Shown: positions 37,364-45,293 of the stretch, one piece after another | Layout: each line of letters starts with the position of its first letter | Position numbering within the stretch: position 1 is the first letter of the stretch | Source of the DNA: Apibacter adventoris | Lineage (GTDB): Bacteria > Bacteroidota > Bacteroidia > Flavobacteriales > Weeksellaceae | Assembly: GCF_002964975.1 (NCBI RefSeq) | Contig: NZ_PSZM01000043.1 | Location: 1 to 64,000, forward strand | Direction: 5' to 3' | Length of the DNA stretch: 64,000 bases | Translations under genes and position numbers: made by a program | The notes under the pieces: model-generated | Database searches by the model: none | What the model saw: the letters and a program-made list of their open reading frames with translations, nothing else | Told to the model about the DNA's origin: nothing

Positions 37364-37711
37364 CTACCCTAATATCTCTTTACGATGAAATATTCCCCAC
37401 TCTTTCAGTTCATTAATAACTTTACATAGCGTATGCCCATGGTCCGTTAATGAATATTCTACTGAGGGAGGAAAAGTCTCTAAAACTTTACGGTCTATAA
37501 GTTTATCACTTTCAAGTTCCTTAAGGTCTTTCGACAAACTCTTATCTGTTAGCCCCGGTATATCCCTTATTATCTCTTTAAAACGTTTACTTTCGTAAAA
37601 TAAAGAAATTATAATAGGAATTTTCCATTTACCTTGCAATACATCTAAAGCATCCCTTACGGGAATCATTATATGTTGGCAATCATAACTTTTTATTTCT
37701 TTTCCCATCAT
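37364..37711 (-). CDS. HxlR family transcriptional regulator, 115 aa
   Basis: Winged-helix regulator: 'ALDVLQGKWKIPIIISLFYE', 'IPGLTDKSLSKDLKELESDK' and 'VEYSLTDHGHTLCKVI' are the typical HxlR elements. Cys-11 just before the first helix (SYDCQHIMIP) sits where redox-sensing members such as YodB and HypR have their reactive cysteine. Two adjacent ATGs (37711 and 37708) are possible starts. Divergent from an oxidoreductase gene with a 126-base shared region, which suggests direct local control. Confidence 0.9.
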   Translation of the reverse strand: MMGKEIKSYDCQHIMIPVRDALDVLQGKWKIPIIISLFYESKRFKEIIRDIPGLTDKSLSKDLKELESDKLIDRKVLETFPPSVEYSLTDHGHTLCKVINELKEWGIFHRKEILG

Positions 37712-37738
37712 TTTTAAATTAAAAAAATTTATAGCATC

Positions 37739-37778
37739 TTACTTTCTTTAAGGTTAGTGCTTTCTCAGATGAAAGTAA
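37739..37778. promoter_or_regulatory. Inverted repeat between HxlR and oxidoreductase genes
   Basis: TTACTTTC (37739-37746) and GAAAGTAA (37771-37778) are perfect inverted half-sites separated by 24 bases, located between the divergent starts. Candidate HxlR operator; spacing is wide, so the assignment is tentative. Confidence 0.35.
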
Positions 37779-37837
37779 CACATTTTCTATAGTTAATATA
37801 ATTATTTTTACAAATATATAATTTAATATGTACCTAT

Positions 37838-38896
37838 ATGAAAAGATGGATTTTGAGAAAAAATGCAAAAAGTATAGACGACCTCATTCAAGAAGAGGTA
37901 GCCATACCTGAACCTAAAACAGGAGAAGTACGAATAAAAAATTTTGCTGTATCACTCAACTTTCGCGACATAGTTGTAATGAAAGGAACAAAAGGCATGA
38001 GTATAACACGAGACATCATCCCATGCTCAGATGGAGCCGGAGAAATTGATGCTTTGGGTGATGGTGTGAAAAATTGGAAAGTTGGAGACAAAGTCGTCAC
38101 CCAATGTTATCGAGGCTGGACAGATGGTAAAATAACTGCAAACATTGATTTAGGTTTGGGATCTAATGAGGTAGATGGAACCTTAGCTGAATTTTTTATT
38201 GTTAAATCGGATCAGATAATTAGTGCGCCCAAAACACTAAACTATTTAGAATCTTCTACCCTTCCCTGTGCAGGGACTACTGCTTGGTCGGCTATCCAAG
38301 GTAATCGTCCCTATCTTTTTCCATTACAAAAAGGAGAAAAAGTGTTAATATTGGGTACAGGTGGAGTTTCTACTATGGTCATGGCTATTGCTGTAGGGGC
38401 AGGAGCGCAGGTATATTGCACAACCAGTCAAGAAAATAAAATTGAAACACTAAAATCGATGGGAATAAAAGATGTAATCAATTACCGTTTAGATAAACAT
38501 TGGGGAGACACTATATATAAAAAAACACAGGGTGTCGACCTTGTAGTTAATACAGTTGGCTTAGCGGCAATTAACTCATCCATTAGGGCTCTGAATTTCG
38601 GAGGAAGAATGTCTATGGTCGGGGCAATGGACGATACAACTGAGGCATTTACCGAATCCTATCTGATGATGAGAAAAAATAATATCCTTTTTGGGGTTCT
38701 CACTGCCAGCACCGAGGCTTTTAAAGATTATATTCATTTCCTTGATGAGAAAAAAATAAAACCTTATATACAACAAATTTATGATTTTAACAACGCAAAA
38801 GAAGCTTTTAAAACAGCATCCTATTCTAAAAACTTAGGTAAAATTGTAATTCGGATCAAATCAACTATAAAAAATAATATTATGCATCAGCGATAA
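37838..38896 (+). CDS. Zinc-free MDR-family oxidoreductase (quinone reductase-like), 352 aa
   Basis: Medium-chain dehydrogenase/reductase. The GroES-like N-terminal part ('EVRIKNFAVSLNFRDIVVMKG', 'DGAGEIDALGDGVKNWKVGD') lacks the catalytic Cys/His and structural Cys zinc ligands. The Rossmann part has 'KVLILGTGGVSTMVMAIAVGAGA' and 'GVDLVVNTVGLAAINSSI'. This fits NADPH:quinone oxidoreductase-type enzymes. Paired divergently with an HxlR regulator, a pattern known for thiol/quinone stress responses. Substrate is inferred only. Confidence 0.85.
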   Translation: MKRWILRKNAKSIDDLIQEEVAIPEPKTGEVRIKNFAVSLNFRDIVVMKGTKGMSITRDIIPCSDGAGEIDALGDGVKNWKVGDKVVTQCYRGWTDGKITANIDLGLGSNEVDGTLAEFFIVKSDQIISAPKTLNYLESSTLPCAGTTAWSAIQGNRPYLFPLQKGEKVLILGTGGVSTMVMAIAVGAGAQVYCTTSQENKIETLKSMGIKDVINYRLDKHWGDTIYKKTQGVDLVVNTVGLAAINSSIRALNFGGRMSMVGAMDDTTEAFTESYLMMRKNNILFGVLTASTEAFKDYIHFLDEKKIKPYIQQIYDFNNAKEAFKTASYSKNLGKIVIRIKSTIKNNIMHQR

Positions 38897-39013
38897 GCCT
38901 ATATAGTTGATACCTGGTCCTTTCAAATACCTGTTATTTTAATTTTGCATAAGATATTACTTATCAATCTACTCATTAATGATACTGTATTGAAAATAAT
39001 AATATCAGAATGT

Positions 39014-39042
39014 AAAAAAAGGATTACGCAAATTTGTAATCC
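39014..39042 (-). terminator. Terminator of tRNA-Lys(CTT)
   Basis: On the minus strand GGATTAC (39036-39042) pairs with GTAATCC (39021-39027), followed by seven T residues. Confidence 0.8.
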
Positions 39043-39055
39043 TTCTATTTTGGAG

Positions 39056-39128
39056 TGACTCCGAAGGGGGTCGAACCCTTGACCCACTGATTAAGAGTCA
39101 GTTGCTCTACCAACTGAGCTACGGAGCC
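39056..39128 (-). tRNA. tRNA-Lys (anticodon CTT)
   Basis: Cloverleaf with acceptor GGCTCCG/CGGAGTC, D arm TAGCTCAGTTGGTAGAGC, anticodon loop CTCTTAA and T arm GGGTTCGACCC. CCA is not encoded. Its own terminator follows. Confidence 0.96.
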
Positions 39129-39674
39129 GTAAAAATAAATAGTCTAGATATTAAACTCAAACCATAGTTAGTATCCTAAGCTGATTTTATATCCTAATTA
39201 AATAAATAATAACAAATTTTTAAATACCTCCTTTCCAAATTTATGAAGGCTAATCTGTCCTTTTTAGACAGTTTTCTATTTGTATATTTTTAATATGTGC
39301 AAATATATAAATTCTCAACTCAAATTGATTAACTTTATGTAATAAATTTAAGCTTTTAATATATCTTTACAAATGTTATGATAGGATTAAATATACTTGA
39401 ATACCTAGATTAGGGTAAAAGTATGACTCATTTATTGCGATGAAAAGAAATTCTTTATTTGCAGTAATGATAACACACTTCAAACAAGACTTTTCAAAAA
39501 CTGTAGATTATTCAATTTTAGTATTATTCAAATTGAATTGTTAAGTAAAGTATACGAAAACTTTCTTTTCAAAACTGATGTAGAGCTGTGAAGTGGTAAA
39601 TTAATATCTAAATACAGGCTGTACAAAAGTTAATATAGTTTGAGAATAAATAGGTGGAATATATATTAAAATAC
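39129..39674. other. AT-rich region between tRNA-Lys and HXXEE genes
   Basis: About 545 bases with no open frame I can support. A minus-strand -7-like TATATTTG is at 39300-39307. It may hold eroded sequence of the accessory region. Confidence 0.5.
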
Positions 39675-40319
39675 TTATTTACGTGGTTCTTTAAATCGGT
39701 TCATTTCATCTTTAGAAAATGCGTAAGGTGAATTTATATCTTCAAAAGTCTTACTGATGATGATTCGCACACCTACTATATACCATACTATCATAATCAA
39801 AGTACCTAGTACCCAATCCCATATAGTCACCATATCGTTTATAACAATATAATGAACATAAACAATCATTATCGGTACATGTCCAAGCAGAACGGCTGCT
39901 AAACCGGCATTATAAAACCTTTTTAAAAGTATGTTATTATAAATACCATGCATAATCAGTTGAGCAACCCCTCCAAAAAGTATAGGGGCTAGTCCGAACC
40001 AGATGGCATTAGGCCAAATTATAGGTGGCACATACAGCACTATGGCTGAAAGCCAATTTGTCATTAGTGCCGACATTCTATTTAATGGATAACGATCGGG
40101 AGCAGGACTGTTCTTCATGGCAAACATGGTGTTTGCAAATTTAGGAAATCCACCAGGAAGTCTGAATTCTTCGAAAACATGTAGGTTAATAACTGCAAAA
40201 TTGAGTACAGCAAGCCCTTGCAAAAGGGACATATCTTTCCAAAAAATAATGGTTATAAATAGCACTATTACTCCGACTATACCATTGATATTGTACCAAT
40301 TTTTTAATAAAAATTTCAT
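39675..40319 (-). CDS. HXXEE domain membrane protein 2, 214 aa
   Basis: Integral membrane protein with about six hydrophobic segments. The family motif is HVFEEFRLPGG, with His-47, Glu-50 and Glu-51 near the start of the second helix; these residues could bind metal. It is clearly homologous to the gene just upstream (shared MKF...NWY start, 'EE..PGG', 'A.WLGLG', 'HGI..N', 'YNPGLA/YNAGLA', 'WDW..G'). Nineteen bases separate the two genes. No biochemical function is known for the family. Confidence 0.82.
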   Translation of the reverse strand: MKFLLKNWYNINGIVGVIVLFITIIFWKDMSLLQGLAVLNFAVINLHVFEEFRLPGGFPKFANTMFAMKNSPAPDRYPLNRMSALMTNWLSAIVLYVPPIIWPNAIWFGLAPILFGGVAQLIMHGIYNNILLKRFYNAGLAAVLLGHVPIMIVYVHYIVINDMVTIWDWVLGTLIMIVWYIVGVRIIISKTFEDINSPYAFSKDEMNRFKEPRK

Positions 40320-40338
40320 AATATTTCAGTTTTTAAGG

Positions 40339-40998
40339 TTATTTATTTTTTGAAAAGGAAGCAAACTTTTGTACTTTATTACTCATTTCAACCTGCCATT
40401 CAGATATAGGATAAAGTGTATCTTTATTTTTGAGAAATTGTACAGGCAAAATGGTTGTTAATAAAGTCATGAAAATAAAGGCTATTGCTCCGAAAAACCA
40501 ATCCCAATCATTGACAAGTTTATTATTTATAATGAAAACCATGTAATAGATGCTTATCGGAACAAACAGAAATACAACAGATGCCAGCCCCGGATTATAC
40601 CAAGTCTTCATGCTTTTGTTCATCTGAATACCATGCCCGATGAGCTGAAACAGATTGAAGAACATTGTACCTAATCCCAGCCAGATAGCTTGCGGGAAAA
40701 TAATAGCGGCAATATAAATCAAATAAGCTAGATTATTTACAATCATAGCTGATTGCATGTTGCCGGGATAGCATCTATAATCTGTTTTCTCTCCAAAGTT
40801 TCCTCTGTTTATGACTACAGGCCCACCGCCCGGAAATACATATTCTTCGAACTGGTGAACAAGTAATGCCATAAAGCTGTACATCAGGATTGTTTGTATC
40901 GGGTTTAACAAACTATATCCAAAAAATCCTATAAAAAACGACAAGGCGATAAATACGATAATTGTTAGTTTGTACCAATTGTTAATGTAGAATTTCAT
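40339..40998 (-). CDS. HXXEE domain membrane protein 1, 219 aa
   Basis: Paralogue of the following gene, with about six hydrophobic segments and the motif HQFEEYVFPGGGP (His-48, Glu-51, Glu-52). 'WLGLGTMFFNLFQLIGHGIQ' and 'YNPGLASVVFLFVPIS' are further shared blocks. Starts 107 bases after the Crp/Fnr gene on the same strand, behind its own predicted promoter and palindromic site. The two paralogues may form a hetero-oligomer. Function unknown. Confidence 0.82.
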   Translation of the reverse strand: MKFYINNWYKLTIIVFIALSFFIGFFGYSLLNPIQTILMYSFMALLVHQFEEYVFPGGGPVVINRGNFGEKTDYRCYPGNMQSAMIVNNLAYLIYIAAIIFPQAIWLGLGTMFFNLFQLIGHGIQMNKSMKTWYNPGLASVVFLFVPISIYYMVFIINNKLVNDWDWFFGAIAFIFMTLLTTILPVQFLKNKDTLYPISEWQVEMSNKVQKFASFSKNK

Positions 40999-41041
40999 AA
41001 CGGTTAATTTTATATTACGTTTATTGTTTAATTCTGTAATA

Positions 41042-41087
41042 CAAAATTAGAGTCAGGAAATGAGAATTGTCTTAAATTAATTTAAGA
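41042..41087 (-). promoter_or_regulatory. Promoter with upstream palindrome for the HXXEE pair
   Basis: On the minus strand TAATTTTG (41042-41049) matches the -7 box. The perfect palindrome TCTTAAATTAATTTAAGA (41070-41087) is centred about 40 bases upstream of the expected transcription start, where a -33 box is missing. That is the classic position for a Crp/Fnr-type activator. Confidence 0.5.
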
Positions 41088-41105
41088 AAGAATGAAATCG
41101 AAAAA

Positions 41106-41699
41106 TTATTTCTCAGCGATTTTACGTTTCAGATTGCTTAACCAGATAGGTGTAACCCCCATGAAATTAGCAATATCCTTCGACCGGAATCTTTGGAATA
41201 AAAAACCATATCTCTTCAGCAGCCAGCACAAGAAATCTTCACTGGAAAGTCCTAATAAATGATTCTGAATTTGATTCACATTCGAAAGGTATTGAATGCT
41301 AGTTTGAAAAACAAAACGTGCAAATGCATGGTCTTTATTTATCCATTTCAGCCCGAAAGAACTGTCCAGTTCCAATACAGTCATATCTTCGTTTGATTTT
41401 AGTAGAAAAGTAACTAGTGAATCTTTGCTATCAATATACATATTCCCGACCATAGGCATAAAATCTTCGGTGTGAAACATAACTGCTCTTTCTTCTCCGT
41501 TTGGATTTATAATAAAACGAATACAACTTCCTTTTATAGTATAATAAATCTTTTGCTGTTTCTCGCCTTCGTAAACAAAAGTTGCTCCTTTCGGCAATTC
41601 AAATATATTTCCATCTTCAAGCAAAGATTCTTTAAATAACGGATCGATATCCATCGGTAATCGCCGGACAAATTCATTAATTAACTTTTTTGTATCCAT
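41106..41699 (-). CDS. Crp/Fnr family transcriptional regulator, ~197 aa
   Basis: N-terminal cyclic-nucleotide-binding fold ('FELPKGATFVYEGEKQQKIYYTI', 'NGEERAVMFHTEDF') and a C-terminal helix-turn-helix ('FRSKDIANFMGVTPIWLSNL'). It resembles the Bacteroidota group whose sensor domain lacks the residues needed for cAMP, so the signal is unknown. An earlier Met would add six residues (to 41717). Upstream of and co-oriented with two HXXEE genes, which it probably regulates. Confidence 0.88.
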   Translation of the reverse strand: MDTKKLINEFVRRLPMDIDPLFKESLLEDGNIFELPKGATFVYEGEKQQKIYYTIKGSCIRFIINPNGEERAVMFHTEDFMPMVGNMYIDSKDSLVTFLLKSNEDMTVLELDSSFGLKWINKDHAFARFVFQTSIQYLSNVNQIQNHLLGLSSEDFLCWLLKRYGFLFQRFRSKDIANFMGVTPIWLSNLKRKIAEK

Positions 41700-41717
41700 T
41701 ATTTTGTTGATTTTCAC

Positions 41718-42389
41718 TAATTATCAAATATAGAAAATATAGAGCAGTTTAAGTATTTATCGGCAATTTTTTGCTTATTTTTTTGTCCGCTCAAGCTCAT
41801 TGAAAAAAGAAACGGATTCAAGATTGAGTCTGTTAACTTACTTTTATTTATTATGTTCTATTAAGTGTTTCAGTATTATTTTTTTTATCAGTTTCAATTC
41901 CTAATAAGATATTCTAGATCTATTCGGATAATACATAACCATGTTTGTGTAAATGGTTATGATAAAGTTCAATTATTTTTACTTTGTGGGCTTTCAGAAT
42001 CTGATTGGTATTATTCGCTTCCTATCCTAGTCTAATGCTACTTCCCCATTTACTGTTCCACTGTTTTGGGGAGACTGTTATTCTGATATTAAATTGTACC
42101 TTGTCTAACATTTATAGTAATTCGTCACATAAACGAAATTAAACCTTTGCCGCCTTTTCTGGTTTTGTGCAAATAAAATAAAACTGAAAAATATTGCTTT
42201 CATAATCTTTTTGTTTTTGGCATGTGAAATTAAATTTTGCATAACAAAACACGGGAGACATTTCGCTACTAATTTGCAACAAATTAACAACTTACATTCT
42301 AATTGGATACTATTTCAATTACTCTTTGGTAGACGTCGAATTACAGTTGTATGATTACATCAACCTGCTACTTGTTCCAAAATAGGGAA
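41718..42389. other. Non-coding AT-rich region between Crp gene and tRNA-Lys pair
   Basis: About 670 bases. The only open frame (minus strand, 42105-42290) has an implausible composition. I see no RNA gene; probably degenerate sequence. Confidence 0.5.
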
Positions 42390-42390
42390 A

Positions 42391-42430
42391 TTAAAAAATC
42401 CCCTAAAATAGTCATTTAGAGGATTTTGTT
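42391..42430 (-). terminator. Terminator of the tRNA-Lys(TTT) pair
   Basis: On the minus strand an imperfect stem (AAAATCCTCTAAAT with TTTTAGGGGATTTT) is followed by six T residues, downstream of the tandem tRNAs. Confidence 0.7.
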
Positions 42431-42476
42431 TTTCTTTTATTGCCAGAATTGTGTTTGTATGTTTCTGACCTTTCAG

Positions 42477-42549
42477 TGACCTGGCTGGGGCTCGAACCCA
42501 GGACCCCAACATTAAAAGTGTTGTGCTCTACCAACTGAGCTACCAGGTC
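42477..42549 (-). tRNA. tRNA-Lys (anticodon TTT), second copy transcribed
   Basis: Acceptor GACCTGG/CCAGGTC, anticodon stem CAACA/TGTTG with loop CTTTTAA, T arm CTGGGTTCGAGCCCCAG. CCA is not encoded. Identical to the copy at 42592-42664. Confidence 0.96.
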
Positions 42550-42591
42550 TTTAAACAATTTTAATTAATATTTACATTATTAAATATTCAG

Positions 42592-42664
42592 TGACCTGGC
42601 TGGGGCTCGAACCCAGGACCCCAACATTAAAAGTGTTGTGCTCTACCAACTGAGCTACCAGGTC
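42592..42664 (-). tRNA. tRNA-Lys (anticodon TTT), first copy transcribed
   Basis: Identical in sequence to the neighbouring tRNA 115 bases away. Closest to the consensus promoter at 42711-42741, so both are probably made from one precursor. Confidence 0.96.
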
Positions 42665-42710
42665 TTTAAACAATTTTAATTAATACATATTGTATTTCTT
42701 TTTGCGAGTG

Positions 42711-42741
42711 CAAATATAACTACTTTTTTTTTCTCTCCAAA
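42711..42741 (-). promoter_or_regulatory. Consensus promoter of the tRNA-Lys pair
   Basis: On the minus strand TTTG (42738-42741), a 19-base spacer and TATATTTG (42711-42718): exact Bacteroidota consensus. Confidence 0.75.
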
Positions 42742-42784
42742 TATTCTAACAAAAAATCTCATATTTGTATAAATATTTTATGTT

Positions 42785-43300
42785 ATGATTATTACTTTAA
42801 TAGGATATATGGGATGTGGAAAATCTACTATTGGAAAAAAATTATCTGAATATTTCAACTGTAAATCTATTGATCTTGATGAATTTATCATTTCTCAAGA
42901 AAAAACTACAATTAAAGAAATTTTTTCAGAAAAAGGTGAAATTTATTTTAGAAAAAAAGAAAATTTATATTTAAAAAAAATTCTTGAAAAAAAGAATTTT
43001 ATATTAAGTTTAGGCGGAGGTACCCCCGCTTATTATAATAATATGGATTTAATTAATGACAAAAGCCTATCTTTTTATTTAAAAATGCCTCCGATTGAAT
43101 TAGCAAGCAGATTAATTCATGAAAAAGACCATAGACCTATTATTGCTCATTTGAAAAATGAAGAGATAAAAGAATTTATATCCCGGCACCTTTATGAACG
43201 TTCTTTTTATTATGAAAAAGCTCAATATAAAATAACCTGCAATCAAAAATCTATTGAAGATATATGTAATGAAATTATCACAATTACTAAAAATTTATAA
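42785..43300 (+). CDS. aroK: Shikimate kinase AroK, 171 aa
   Basis: Phosphorylates shikimate in chorismate synthesis. Walker A is GYMGCGKST (~7-15), followed by 'SIDLDEFIISQEKTTIKEIF' (shikimate-binding Asp), 'FRKKENLYL', 'LSLGGGTPAYYNNMDLI' and the lid 'HDRPII'-type segment (EKDHRPIIAHL). Full length. Ends 8 bases from the convergent HSP15-like gene. Confidence 0.95.
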   Translation: MIITLIGYMGCGKSTIGKKLSEYFNCKSIDLDEFIISQEKTTIKEIFSEKGEIYFRKKENLYLKKILEKKNFILSLGGGTPAYYNNMDLINDKSLSFYLKMPPIELASRLIHEKDHRPIIAHLKNEEIKEFISRHLYERSFYYEKAQYKITCNQKSIEDICNEIITITKNL

Positions 43301-43308
43301 ATCAAAGT

Positions 43309-43698
43309 TTACTCTTCTTCCCCATTTGGGGAATCAGAAGAAATATAATCTTCCAGATCTCGCCTGTCTTTCTTAGTTGGACGACCTAGCCCTTTTTGTC
43401 TATAATAGTTTTGTTCTTGATTTCTTGTTTTTAATTTTTCAATCTGTTCTGTATCTGTTAAATCTTTACTATATAAAGATACTAATTTAGCCCCTAAACG
43501 GTTTGATGGGATTTGTAATACTTCAATCTTATATTCAATCTGATTTTTTTTTATTGTGTAAATTTCTCCTATATTAACTTCTTTCGAGGGTTTTAAAGCA
43601 TTATCTCCCATCCATATTCTATTTTTTTTACATTCTTCCGTAGCTAAGGCTCGGGTTTTATAAAAGCGTATACACCATAAAAATTTATCTATTCTCAT
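43309..43698 (-). CDS. S4-domain RNA-binding protein (HSP15-like), 129 aa
   Basis: N-terminal S4 domain MRIDKFLWCIRFYKTRALAT and 'NALKPSKEVNIGEIYTIKKN', followed by a basic tail (GLGRPTKKDRRDLEDYI). E. coli Hsp15 recognises stalled 50S subunits carrying peptidyl-tRNA; the same role here is an inference by family. Length and architecture match the family. Confidence 0.9.
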   Translation of the reverse strand: MRIDKFLWCIRFYKTRALATEECKKNRIWMGDNALKPSKEVNIGEIYTIKKNQIEYKIEVLQIPSNRLGAKLVSLYSKDLTDTEQIEKLKTRNQEQNYYRQKGLGRPTKKDRRDLEDYISSDSPNGEEE

Positions 43699-43771
43699 TT
43701 ATAAACTATTTAAATAATTTATTTTTAAATTAAATTGTAAATTAGCGCCTAATTTAATTCATTTTATCCAC

Positions 43772-44467
43772 ATGATTAAAAAATTTGTTTTACTTATATC
43801 TTTTTTTAGTTTTTTTACTTTTATAATTTCTTGTAGCAGTGATGATAATGATGTGAAATCTCTAACTATTGATGAACAAAATGCAGCAGATGATCTAGCT
43901 ATAAAAAATTTTTTAAATAATTATTATTTTGATGATTTAGGAAAAGTGGTGAAATTTTCTGAAAGTGTAACTTCAAATGATAAAGATGCATTAATTAAAA
44001 ATGCCATTCAGGACCCTTCGGGATTTTGGTATGTAATTAATCCTAAAGCACCCGTCAAAAATGGACTAAATCCGGATGGTAAAAACAATATACTTATTCA
44101 TTATAACCTTGCTTATTTTACTGCAACTGAAGGAGGAAATGGGTATTCTAGTTTAACAAATGCTGCCAGTACTATAAATCTGACCGGAATGCCTCAGGAA
44201 AATCCTTTCTTTTATAAAAAACCTAAAACAGATACAGTAAAAGCTGAAAATTATTATGTAATACCCAGCTTTATAAAAGGTCTTAACAAGTTCAAACCTA
44301 CAAATAAAGATAAAAATGCTGTATATGATCAATTACAAGGTGTTATTATTGTTCCTTCTCGTTTAGGGTATGCAAGAAATTCCAATTATCTAAACTTATC
44401 TAATGCTACTTTTATTTTAAATTTTGAATTGTATAAAGTATGTGCTGAGGAACAAACTTGTAACTAA
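43772..44467 (+). CDS. FKBP-like peptidyl-prolyl isomerase lipoprotein, 231 aa
   Basis: Lipoprotein signal ends FIISC (Cys-21), then an acidic SSDDND segment. Residues ~30-225 resemble FKBP-type isomerase lipoproteins of flavobacteria: an 'AIKNFLNNYYFDD' helix, 'ILIHYNLAYFTATEGG', 'YVIPSFIKGLNKF' and 'GVIIVPSRLGYA'. The last segment corresponds to the FKBP 'IPs.laYG' strand. Several active-site positions are poorly conserved, so activity is uncertain; some relatives are gliding-associated. Single gene. Confidence 0.7.
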   Translation: MIKKFVLLISFFSFFTFIISCSSDDNDVKSLTIDEQNAADDLAIKNFLNNYYFDDLGKVVKFSESVTSNDKDALIKNAIQDPSGFWYVINPKAPVKNGLNPDGKNNILIHYNLAYFTATEGGNGYSSLTNAASTINLTGMPQENPFFYKKPKTDTVKAENYYVIPSFIKGLNKFKPTNKDKNAVYDQLQGVIIVPSRLGYARNSNYLNLSNATFILNFELYKVCAEEQTCN

Positions 44468-44596
44468 ATTATTAGATAAGATAACTTTTATCTTTATAAA
44501 CTATTCATTTTATAAAGATTTCACTACATCTACCTGATAATCAATTATTAACAATATAATTAACATAATTTTATGTTAATAAAATGTTAATTTTTT

Positions 44597-44627
44597 TTTG
44601 TATTTTTTCTATTTCTTTATATATTTG
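44597..44627 (+). promoter_or_regulatory. Consensus promoter of the porin-family gene
   Basis: TTTG (44597-44600), 19-base spacer, TATATTTG (44620-44627). It lies ~28 bases before the chosen start, which supports that start over the upstream ATG at 44584. Confidence 0.75.
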
Positions 44628-44655
44628 CTACCAATTTAATTTAAAACTTAAAAAA

Positions 44656-45240
44656 ATGAAAAAATTATTTTTAGTAGGAGTTCTAGCTTTAGGAAGCTTA
44701 TTTGCAAGTGCTCAGGAAAAAGCTGGATTTGATGGACGTTGGTTTCTAGGTGGGGCCATAGGTTATGATCATAAAAAAACTGGAGCTACAGATGTTAAAA
44801 ATGACAATTTTCGTGTTACCCCTTTAATCGGGTATTTCATTACTCCAACTATAGCTGTAGGAGGTCAAATAGGATATGAATATGGACAAACTAAAGGTTC
44901 TAGTATTGATAAAGTAAAGAAAAATACTTTTATTATTCAGCCTTTGGCTAGAAAGTACTGGGGACTAGGAGAAAAATTATATTTCTTCGGACAATTAGAC
45001 GTTCCTATTGAATTTGGTGATACTAAGGTAACTGGTGCAAGTAAAGATAATTTTGTTGATTGGGGTGTTAACTTTAGACCTGGTTTAGATGTTTTCTTAA
45101 CTCCAAATTGGTCTGTTGAAACTACAATTGGACGTTTTGGATATGGAACTCATAATCCTGATGGTGCTAAACACGATGATAACTCTGCTTTTGGTATCAA
45201 TTTAAACGATGTCAATTTAGGAGTTAAATATGTTTTCTAA
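44656..45240 (+). CDS. Porin-family outer-membrane beta-barrel protein, 194 aa
   Basis: Signal peptide MKKLFLVGVLALGSLFASAQ, then an eight-stranded OMP_b-brl-type barrel ('GRWFLGGAIGYDHKKTG', 'FRVTPLIGYFITPTIAVGGQ', 'NVDLGVKYVF'-like C-terminal strand NLGVKYVF). The ORF opens 24 codons earlier, but that extension overlaps the promoter, so the Met at 44656 is right. Probably abundant in the outer membrane given the perfect promoter. Closed by a terminator. Confidence 0.9.
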   Translation: MKKLFLVGVLALGSLFASAQEKAGFDGRWFLGGAIGYDHKKTGATDVKNDNFRVTPLIGYFITPTIAVGGQIGYEYGQTKGSSIDKVKKNTFIIQPLARKYWGLGEKLYFFGQLDVPIEFGDTKVTGASKDNFVDWGVNFRPGLDVFLTPNWSVETTIGRFGYGTHNPDGAKHDDNSAFGINLNDVNLGVKYVF

Positions 45241-45257
45241 ATTTAACCATTTAAATT

Positions 45258-45293
45258 ATAAAAAAGAGAGTTTTTACAAACTCTCTTTTTTTA
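45258..45293 (+). terminator. Terminator after the porin-family gene
   Basis: GAGAGTTT pairs with AAACTCTC around a TTAC loop, followed by seven T residues and preceded by an A-run, so it may also serve the convergent acyltransferase gene. Confidence 0.85.

Larger units (their letters stand above)
42472..42685. repeat. Tandem duplication of ~99 bp carrying tRNA-Lys
   Basis: 42472-42570 and 42587-42685 are identical, including bases flanking the tRNA on both sides (for example 'tttaaacaattttaattaat'). This indicates a recent duplication of the whole tRNA unit. Confidence 0.85.

Noticed and set aside
42105-42290. Minus-strand 61-codon frame in the gap before the tRNA-Lys pair
   Set aside because: Cys- and Lys-rich low-information translation with no start context or family resemblance; treated as chance.
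42472-42685. Tandem tRNA-Lys repeats as attachment sites of an integrated element
   Set aside because: The repeats are only 16 bases apart, cover whole tRNAs and enclose nothing, so simple duplication is the better explanation.
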